Positions 1 to 3,534 of a stretch of 5,353 bases of DNA are shown one piece after another. The position numbers were made by a program, and so were the translations under genes. The DNA comes from an uncultured Eubacteriales bacterium. Its GTDB lineage: Bacteria; Bacillota_A; Clostridia; Oscillospirales; Acutalibacteraceae. The stretch spans positions 1-5,353 of the forward strand of contig CAKSGI010000139.1 of assembly GCA_934454005.1 (NCBI GenBank), given 5' to 3'. The notes beneath the pieces are model-generated. The model did no database searches, had not been told where the DNA came from, and saw nothing but the letters and a program-made list of their open reading frames with translations. Positions within the stretch are counted from its first letter, which is position 1. Every line of letters begins with the position of its first letter.

Positions 1-631
1 CTACGCATTCTATTTTGGGGTCAAATTCTAATAGAAAGCCCAAAGGGTAAGCATCAATCGAAGCAATAGCTCTTAGACCTATTCCACTAATAAACATATA
101 TTGAACTCCAGTATAGGCGATTTTTCTTCCTTTTAGTAAAAACATAGATAATCTTATTTTCTTTGTATCTATACCTCTTTGAGATTTATTTAATAGTAAT
201 TCTTTTATTTCTGGATTTTTTCGGGTAATACACGAACATGTACTACAAAGCATTGATAATACTTGTTTTGCAAATAAAAGTGGATTCATTTCTTTTACTT
301 TAATACCAATTACATTTTCATTATGTTTTAGTATTTCAGGAAACAAACCATCAATCGTATTTGCAAATTTTATGTATTCATTTCCATAATATTTACCAGT
401 AAGATTATTACACCTTGAACATAAAGAATACATTCCCATGCCTTTCTGATTTAGACTGTATTTCAAATTAGAATAATCCCATGGTATTTTACTTTCATCA
501 CATATGGTTTTTATTAATTCTTCACCCTCAATTATTTTTACAGTGTGAGAATTAAATGCTTTATGTGGTGGAATATGTTCAAATGTTAACTCTGTTTCTT
601 CTTGACATATATGACATTTTCCTTTTTTCAT
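1..631 (-). CDS. HNH-like zinc-fold protein, C-terminally cut off by the window edge
   Basis: Reading on the minus strand from ATG at 631 gives 210 residues without a stop, so the 3' end lies outside the window. A GAGGAG ribosome binding site ends 5 bases before the ATG. The N-terminus carries C6-x2-C9, then EHIPP (E18, H19), and later C71-x2-C74 followed by NNLTG. Two Cys pairs flanking an EH/IPP strand is the pattern of HNH (beta-beta-alpha metal) nucleases with a zinc-bound core; H19 would be the general-base candidate. A second Cys cluster (C129, C132, C134) follows. Residues after about 85 match no family I recognise. Nuclease activity is inferred from motif only. It has its own promoter and is separated from the integrase gene by a terminator. 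It could be a defence or toxin-like cargo gene of the element, or a chromosomal neighbour beyond the attachment site. Confidence 0.75.
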   Translation of the reverse strand, partial: MKKGKCHICQEETELTFEHIPPHKAFNSHTVKIIEGEELIKTICDESKIPWDYSNLKYSLNQKGMGMYSLCSRCNNLTGKYYGNEYIKFANTIDGLFPEILKHNENVIGIKVKEMNPLLFAKQVLSMLCSTCSCITRKNPEIKELLLNKSQRGIDTKKIRLSMFLLKGRKIAYTGVQYMFISGIGLRAIASIDAYPLGFLLEFDPKIECV

Positions 632-651
632 TAAATCTCCTCACATTTTTT

Positions 652-660
652 ATTATATCA
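652..660 (-). promoter_or_regulatory. Extended -10 promoter of the HNH-like gene
   Basis: On the minus strand the bases read TGATATAAT, a TG-extended consensus -10 box (TATAAT at 657-652). No good -35 box lies 17 bases upstream (TAGTAA at 680-675), which suits an extended -10 promoter. Transcription would start near 645, giving a leader of about 14 bases that contains the GAGGAG ribosome binding site. The gene is therefore transcribed independently of the integrase gene. Confidence 0.6.
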
Positions 661-710
661 TACTTTTTTTAATTTTACTAACATCTTTGTGAAAAATTCA
701 TTAAATTTAC

Positions 711-741
711 AAAAAAGTCAAGGAATTCGAAGTTCCTTGAC
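711..741 (-). terminator. Intrinsic terminator of the integrase gene
   Basis: A perfect 9-bp inverted repeat, GTCAAGGAA at 717-725 and TTCCTTGAC at 733-741, encloses a 7-base loop. Read on the minus strand, the stem is followed directly by six T residues (complement of 711-716). It begins 5 bases after the integrase TAG stop at 747-749. On the plus strand the downstream bases are not T-rich, so it acts only on leftward transcription. It isolates the HNH-like gene from integrase transcription. Confidence 0.85.
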
Positions 742-746
742 AATTT

Positions 747-1910
747 CTAATGTAATTCTAATGCCGTTAAATAAGTGTTTACCTTTTCGATTTCATCTTC
801 TTTAAAAGTATTAAAGACAGATGTATAGGTATTCAAAGTTGTTTCAATATCTTTGTGTCCTAATATTCTTTGCAATACTACAGGACTAATTCCTGCTTCA
901 ATACACCTAGTTGCGTAAGTATGGCGAAGCATATGTGTGTTTACTTGGCTTAGCCTTAAATGTATCAGTTTTCCATTTCTTTCAAATTCGTATGTGTATT
1001 CTCTAATATGTGCATCTTTACATATTCTTTTGAAATGGCTGTTTATTGTTGTTGCTGGAATAAATTTACCATTATCCATTAAAAACAGAAAATTAATATT
1101 ATTATTTTTTTTTAATATGTTTTTTACTAGTGCTGGCATAGGTATATCTCTTATTCCTGTATAGGTTTTCGTTGTATTTCCTAGTTTTACGACATCTTTT
1201 CTATCCCTTGTAAGTGTTCTTTTTACATGTATTATATTGTTCTTAAAATCAATATCTTCTCTTTTTAATGCTAGTACTTCTCCCACTCTCATACCTGTTT
1301 CAATTAAAATATAGAATATATCTTTATACATATAATCTTTTTTCTTTAATTGCTGTAAGAATTTCTTTTGTTCTTCAATAGTAAAGGCTTCAACTTTTTT
1401 ATCTGTATTATTGCTTTTAGGTTTAATTATATTCCCCTTTATTGAAAATGGATTCAAATTAATAATGTTTAATAATACCGCTTTATCAAATACACGATTA
1501 AGCATCATATATATTTTTGAAATGTATGAATTTGAGTAATTTACTAACTCAAATAAGCAAGCATTAATCTGAACAGGTGTAACTTTCTGTATTGGTTCAT
1601 CTGCTATATACATTGTCTTTATTATCTTTGCTGTTGCTTCTTTCCTTAACATTGTATTTTCACTAACTATATTTGCTTTTTCTTCCTCTTGCAGTATTAA
1701 GTCTAAAATAGAGCTAATTGTTAGCTTGCTTTTATCTATAAATTTATTTTCCTGTAAATTCACTAAATTTTTGTGCATTTTTTCTATAACTTCTCTTTTG
1801 GTCTTTCCATAAACAGATTTTCTTTTACTGTTTGCAGTAAACTGACCTACCCATTTTTTTAATCTCTCAATATAATATATTGTTCCCTCTCCATTTGAAC
1901 GTCTTCCCAT
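747..1910 (-). CDS. int: Tyrosine recombinase / phage-type integrase
   Basis: A 387-residue site-specific recombinase that would insert and excise the element by strand exchange through a 3'-phosphotyrosine. All catalytic residues are visible: R208 (TGMRVGE), probable beta-hairpin K248, H326 and R329 (HMLRH), H352 (LGHKD) and nucleophile Y362 (LNTYTS). Residues 1 to about 50 (GEGTIYY...KKWVGQF...KTKREV) resemble the three-stranded arm-type DNA-binding domain, about 62-155 the core-binding helical domain, and about 175-370 the catalytic domain; the length is normal for this class. The start at 1910 is chosen because AGAAAGGAG lies 7 bases upstream. The frame stays open back to a TTG at 2018, adding 36 residues without a good ribosome binding site or family resemblance. 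The gene follows the repressor gene on the same strand and ends in a terminator. It appears intact. Confidence 0.95.
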   Translation of the reverse strand: MGRRSNGEGTIYYIERLKKWVGQFTANSKRKSVYGKTKREVIEKMHKNLVNLQENKFIDKSKLTISSILDLILQEEEKANIVSENTMLRKEATAKIIKTMYIADEPIQKVTPVQINACLFELVNYSNSYISKIYMMLNRVFDKAVLLNIINLNPFSIKGNIIKPKSNNTDKKVEAFTIEEQKKFLQQLKKKDYMYKDIFYILIETGMRVGEVLALKREDIDFKNNIIHVKRTLTRDRKDVVKLGNTTKTYTGIRDIPMPALVKNILKKNNNINFLFLMDNGKFIPATTINSHFKRICKDAHIREYTYEFERNGKLIHLRLSQVNTHMLRHTYATRCIEAGISPVVLQRILGHKDIETTLNTYTSVFNTFKEDEIEKVNTYLTALELH

Positions 1911-1915
1911 AAAAA

Positions 1916-1944
1916 AACTCCTTTCTAAGCACTTGAAAAGAGTT
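1916..1944 (-). promoter_or_regulatory. Leader hairpin burying the integrase ribosome binding site
   Basis: In the minus-strand transcript, AACUCUUUUC (1944-1935) can pair over 10 bases with GAAAGGAGUU (1925-1916), with one G-U wobble and a 9-base loop. The 3' arm contains almost the whole integrase ribosome binding site (AGAAAGGAG, 1926-1918). The stem runs directly into a U-rich tract (1915-1911) before the ATG, so it could act as a translation block, a weak terminator, or both. The pairing is directly visible; the regulatory role is inferred. Confidence 0.5.
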
Positions 1945-1985
1945 CTAAAAAATGTTAAAATAACATTAGACCACTTTTCTAAGTG
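1930..1985. repeat. Nested inverted repeats between repressor and integrase genes
   Basis: The outer arms are CACTTGAAAAG (1930-1940) and CTTTTCTAAGTG (1974-1985), complementary except for one bulged T. Inside them is a perfect 7-bp inverted repeat, AATGTTA (1951-1957) and TAACATT (1961-1967), around AAA. A further small dyad, CACTT/AAGTG (1972-1976 and 1981-1985), shares the right arm. The octamer TTTCTAAG is directly repeated at 1922-1929 and 1976-1983. The structure may be an RNA fold competing with the ribosome-binding-site hairpin, or a protein-binding site for integrase, excisionase-like protein or repressor. Confidence 0.5.
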
Positions 1986-1991
1986 TGTCAA
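1963..1991 (-). promoter_or_regulatory. Candidate integrase promoter
   Basis: On the minus strand a perfect TTGACA (1991-1986) is followed after 17 bases by TAATGT (1968-1963), which matches only three of six -10 positions. The spacer contains the CACTT/AAGTG dyad, and the -10 overlaps the AATGTTA/TAACATT inverted repeat, so a bound protein could control it. Transcription would begin near 1956, about 46 bases before the integrase ATG. The weak -10 leaves open that integrase is mainly transcribed from the repressor promoter. Confidence 0.4.
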
Positions 1992-2039
1992 TTTCCTATT
2001 AGGTGTGGTAACTGCCAAGAAACTAGCACCTTTTAGGGT

Positions 2040-2804
2040 TTATTTTTTTGCTTTTAAATTTATCATAATACTATTGTTCATATCAACAACAATATTTGTA
2101 ATTAAATACGTTTTATAATTAGTAAATATTTCTTTTAATTCTTTATAATTATTAAAATACTGTAGTTCTTTATCATTCACTTTTGCTTTATAGTTAATTG
2201 TTGGTATTATGTATGTTAATAATTCAATAAAATCCTTATATTTTTTATTATTTGATAAATATCGTAGGTATTCTTGTTCTTTAAATTTCCTTATGTCTCT
2301 AACATCAGCATTATATTTACACAAAAACTCAATAGCATCTATCTGTTCTTCTGTAATATTACTATACTTTTTTATTTTAATTAGTTTTTCTATTTTAGGA
2401 CACACATCATTAAATACTGTGTCAATAATATAGTTAATTTCAGAAAGTTCTTTAATTTTTTCTAATAAGTTTTTGTGATAAATAAAATCTAATAAATATT
2501 CTAAAGTTTTATTGTCACCTTTTAAAGATAGTTCTTTTAATACACTAATGCTGTTATCACTTAGTCCTAATTTTTCGCCTATTTTTAAGTTTTCTTCTTC
2601 TCTAGTATTACATTCATCGTTTAATAAAAATTCATAAGGAACTTTGTAAAACTCTTTTATTATCTTTAATTTTTGGCTATCTGGTAAACGGTCTTTTTCA
2701 TAATTTTTAATACTTGCAATTCCTATGCCCATTTTTGCACTAGCTTGTTCCTGCGTTAGTTCTAGTTCATTTCTTAGCAGTTTCATCTTTTCGTGAAAAT
2801 TCAT
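2040..2804 (-). CDS. XRE-family repressor of the mobile element, no peptidase domain
   Basis: A 254-residue DNA-binding protein expected to hold the element silent by binding the control region beside its own gene. Residues 3-63 form a typical lambda-repressor-like helix-turn-helix (MKLLRNELELTQEQASAKMG, then IASIKNYEKDRLPD and a closing YEFLLND). Residues 74-92 (KIGEKLGLSDNSISVLKEL) resemble a segment often found after the HTH in Bacillota prophage-type repressors. The rest is Lys/Glu/Asn-rich and probably helical, and I do not recognise its fold. No LexA/CI-type S24 peptidase signature and no zinc metallopeptidase HExxH is visible, so SOS self-cleavage is unlikely. The start at 2804 has a GGAAAGGAGG ribosome binding site 5 to 6 bases upstream. 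The gene diverges from the excisionase-like/primase operon and precedes integrase, the position of SaPI stl-type repressors. Confidence 0.85.
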   Translation of the reverse strand: MNFHEKMKLLRNELELTQEQASAKMGIGIASIKNYEKDRLPDSQKLKIIKEFYKVPYEFLLNDECNTREEENLKIGEKLGLSDNSISVLKELSLKGDNKTLEYLLDFIYHKNLLEKIKELSEINYIIDTVFNDVCPKIEKLIKIKKYSNITEEQIDAIEFLCKYNADVRDIRKFKEQEYLRYLSNNKKYKDFIELLTYIIPTINYKAKVNDKELQYFNNYKELKEIFTNYKTYLITNIVVDMNNSIMINLKAKK

Positions 2805-2818
2805 AAACCCCTCCTTTC

Positions 2819-2839
2819 CAGTATATTACTGTATATTAT
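2819..2839. promoter_or_regulatory. Candidate operator: tandem GTATATTA boxes in the repressor leader
   Basis: GTATATTA occurs at 2821-2828 and again at 2831-2838, exactly 10 bp apart, so both copies face the same side of the helix. The first copy is part of a palindrome, CAGTA-TAT-TACTG (2819-2831). The pair lies between the probable repressor transcription start and its ribosome binding site. A third copy in the opposite orientation sits beside the rightward promoter. Repeated, phased, palindromic boxes next to an XRE repressor gene suggest autoregulation. In the transcript the palindrome could also form a small hairpin before the ribosome binding site. Confidence 0.5.
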
Positions 2840-2847
2840 TTGAAAAC

Positions 2848-2876
2848 ATTATATATCATTTTATACATATTTGCAA
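2848..2876 (-). promoter_or_regulatory. Leftward promoter of the repressor gene
   Basis: On the minus strand TTGCAA (2876-2871) is followed by a 17-base spacer and a perfect TATAAT (2853-2848). Transcription would start near 2841, placing the tandem GTATATTA boxes in the first 25 bases of the transcript. The weaker -35 box compared with the rightward promoter fits a repressor made at modest levels. Confidence 0.7.
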
Positions 2877-2887
2877 GAGTTTTATTT

Positions 2888-2905
2888 AAAAAAATATATT
2901 TTTTT
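2888..2905. repeat. 18-bp A/T palindrome between the divergent promoters
   Basis: AAAAAAA-TATA-TTTTTTT is a perfect 18-bp palindrome, followed by a further T-run at 2909-2916. It lies in the 41-bp gap between the two -35 boxes. A- and T-tracts directly upstream of the rightward -35 box can act as an UP element for the RNA polymerase alpha subunit and may bend the DNA. The sequence is seen; the promoter-boosting role is inferred. Confidence 0.45.
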
Positions 2906-2917
2906 ATCTTTTTTTTA

Positions 2918-2946
2918 TTGACAAATACAATTATATACTTTATAAT
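2918..2946 (+). promoter_or_regulatory. Strong rightward promoter of the excision/replication genes
   Basis: TTGACA (2918-2923), a 17-base spacer and TATAAT (2941-2946) match the housekeeping sigma consensus at every position, with an A/T-tract region just upstream. Transcription would start near 2953, giving an untranslated leader of about 59 bases before the ATG at 3012. A GTATATTA box on the opposite strand (2965-2958) lies immediately after the start point, where a bound repressor would block transcription. Confidence 0.85.
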
Positions 2947-2956
2947 ATGGTACATG

Positions 2957-2965
2957 ATAATATAC
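2957..2965. promoter_or_regulatory. Candidate operator box beside the rightward start site
   Basis: ATAATATAC is the exact reverse complement of GTATATTAT, the box found at 2831-2839 in the repressor leader. It begins about 4 bases after the predicted transcription start of the rightward operon. Together with the tandem pair it places identical boxes on both sides of the divergent promoters, which would allow joint control by the repressor. Confidence 0.45.
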
Positions 2966-2982
2966 TTGTTGTGAATATATGT

Positions 2983-2996
2983 ATATAACATTATAT
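2983..2996. repeat. Short dyad and direct repeat before the excisionase-like gene
   Basis: ATATAA-CA-TTATAT is a perfect 6-2-6 inverted repeat ending just before the ribosome binding site of the gene at 3012. It overlaps AACATTATAT (2987-2996), which also occurs at 2845-2854 across the repressor -10 box. ATATGTATA at 2977-2985 is likewise mirrored by TATACATAT at 2862-2870. In such AT-rich DNA some of this may be chance. It could be a second operator class or a site for the excisionase-like protein. Confidence 0.3.
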
Positions 2997-3011
2997 GCAG
3001 GGGGTGTGAAA

Positions 3012-3194
3012 ATGACTAACGACAAAGATTTACTAACAGCTGAAGAACTAGCACTTGTTTTGAATTGTAGTCCTCAATTAATACGTAAATTAAAGAAAAC
3101 TGGAAAAATACCATTTATAAAAATAGGTTATTTAGTAAGGTTTAATGCAAAAGATGTAATAAATACACTAAAAGAAAACACAGAAAAAATATAA
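3012..3194 (+). CDS. Excisionase-like MerR-type helix-turn-helix protein
   Basis: A 60-residue DNA-binding protein. Residues 7-52 (LLTAEELALVLNCS, QLIRKLKKTGKIPFIKIG, YLVRFNAKDV) match the compact winged HTH (HTH_17, excisionase family) in which a helix-turn-helix is followed by a Gly-containing wing and a terminal helix. Such proteins act as recombination directionality factors that bend the attachment site and push integrase toward excision, or as small transcription regulators. The start at 3012 is preferred because AGGGGGTG lies 5 bases upstream. An in-frame ATG at 2979 would add 11 residues (MYITLYAGGVK) of unrelated character encoded by leader sequence. It is the first gene after the consensus promoter and so would be made first on derepression. 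A true excisionase role is likely from position but not proven. Confidence 0.8.
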   Translation: MTNDKDLLTAEELALVLNCSPQLIRKLKKTGKIPFIKIGYLVRFNAKDVINTLKENTEKI

Positions 3195-3219
3195 CTATAT
3201 TGAAAGGAGAACAATTAGT

Positions 3220-3468
3220 ATGACAGGAAAAAAACATATGACACTAGCAGAAGCTAAACAGGTAATTGAAGATTATTTAATGTTTGTTGGTTTATCAATA
3301 GGCAGACTAATATACATTGATTTTTCAATTTTTTCTTCTGAAAAAATAATAAAATTTGCCGAAAGTTTACCACAAGGACTTATAAACTTTTCAAAAACGT
3401 TAGATGCTAGTATTGAAATTATGGAAAAAAATATTGCTGAAGCAAAAAAACAAAACGATAAAAAATAA
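3220..3468 (+). CDS. Small protein of unknown function (82 residues)
   Basis: I do not recognise this protein. It begins MTGKKHMTLAEAKQVIEDYLMF, has a more hydrophobic middle (residues about 19-40, with GLSIGRLIYIDFSIF) and ends in a charged helical tail rich in Lys and Glu (SIEIMEKNIAEAKKQNDKK). The hydrophobic stretch contains Arg and Asp and is not a clear membrane span, so a small soluble helical protein is more likely. AAGGAG ends about 10 bases before the ATG, a slightly long but usable spacing. It follows the excisionase-like gene by 25 bases and probably shares its transcript. Its place between that gene and the primase suggests a role in early replication or control, by position only. 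Confidence 0.7.
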   Translation: MTGKKHMTLAEAKQVIEDYLMFVGLSIGRLIYIDFSIFSSEKIIKFAESLPQGLINFSKTLDASIEIMEKNIAEAKKQNDKK

Positions 3469-3478
3469 TTTTTATGCC

Positions 3479-3516
3479 AATGCTTTTCATTTATTGCAAA
3501 AGCATTAACATTTTTT
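3479..3516 (+). terminator. Hairpin with T-tract in front of the primase gene (weak terminator or attenuator)
   Basis: AATGCTTTT (3479-3487) and AAAAGCATT (3498-3506) form a perfect 9-bp stem with a 10-base loop, followed after AACA by six T residues (3511-3516). The stem has only two G-C pairs and the T-tract is offset, so termination is probably partial. The primase ribosome binding site (AAGGAGG, 3519-3525) comes immediately after and is not paired. The element could lower primase expression relative to the two small upstream genes, or protect the 3' end of their transcript. Confidence 0.5.
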
Positions 3517-3534
3517 ATAAGGAGGAATTTTAGC

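Noticed and set aside
711..741. The 9-bp inverted repeat as an attachment core or insertion-sequence end
   Set aside because: Its position 5 bases after the integrase stop and the T-tract on the transcribed side make an intrinsic terminator the simpler explanation; no partner copy is in the window.
937..1164. 75-residue plus-strand reading frame
   Set aside because: It lies wholly antisense to the integrase catalytic domain and reads as the hydrophobic shadow of AT-rich coding sequence.
1911..2018. 36-residue N-terminal extension of the integrase from a TTG at 2018
   Set aside because: No convincing ribosome binding site precedes it, the added residues do not resemble an integrase N-terminus, and the ATG at 1910 has a near-perfect one. 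The open frame also covers promoter and hairpin sequence.
1933..2118. 61-residue plus-strand reading frame
   Set aside because: It spans the integrase leader and the antisense of the repressor 3' end, lacks a ribosome binding site and has low-complexity Phe/Ile content.
2209..2433. 74-residue plus-strand reading frame
   Set aside because: It is antisense to the repressor gene with no ribosome binding site or recognisable motif.
2979..3011. Longer start (ATG at 2979) for the excisionase-like gene
   Set aside because: No ribosome binding site precedes it, while AGGGGGTG correctly precedes the ATG at 3012, and the extra 11 residues overlap the dyad in the leader.
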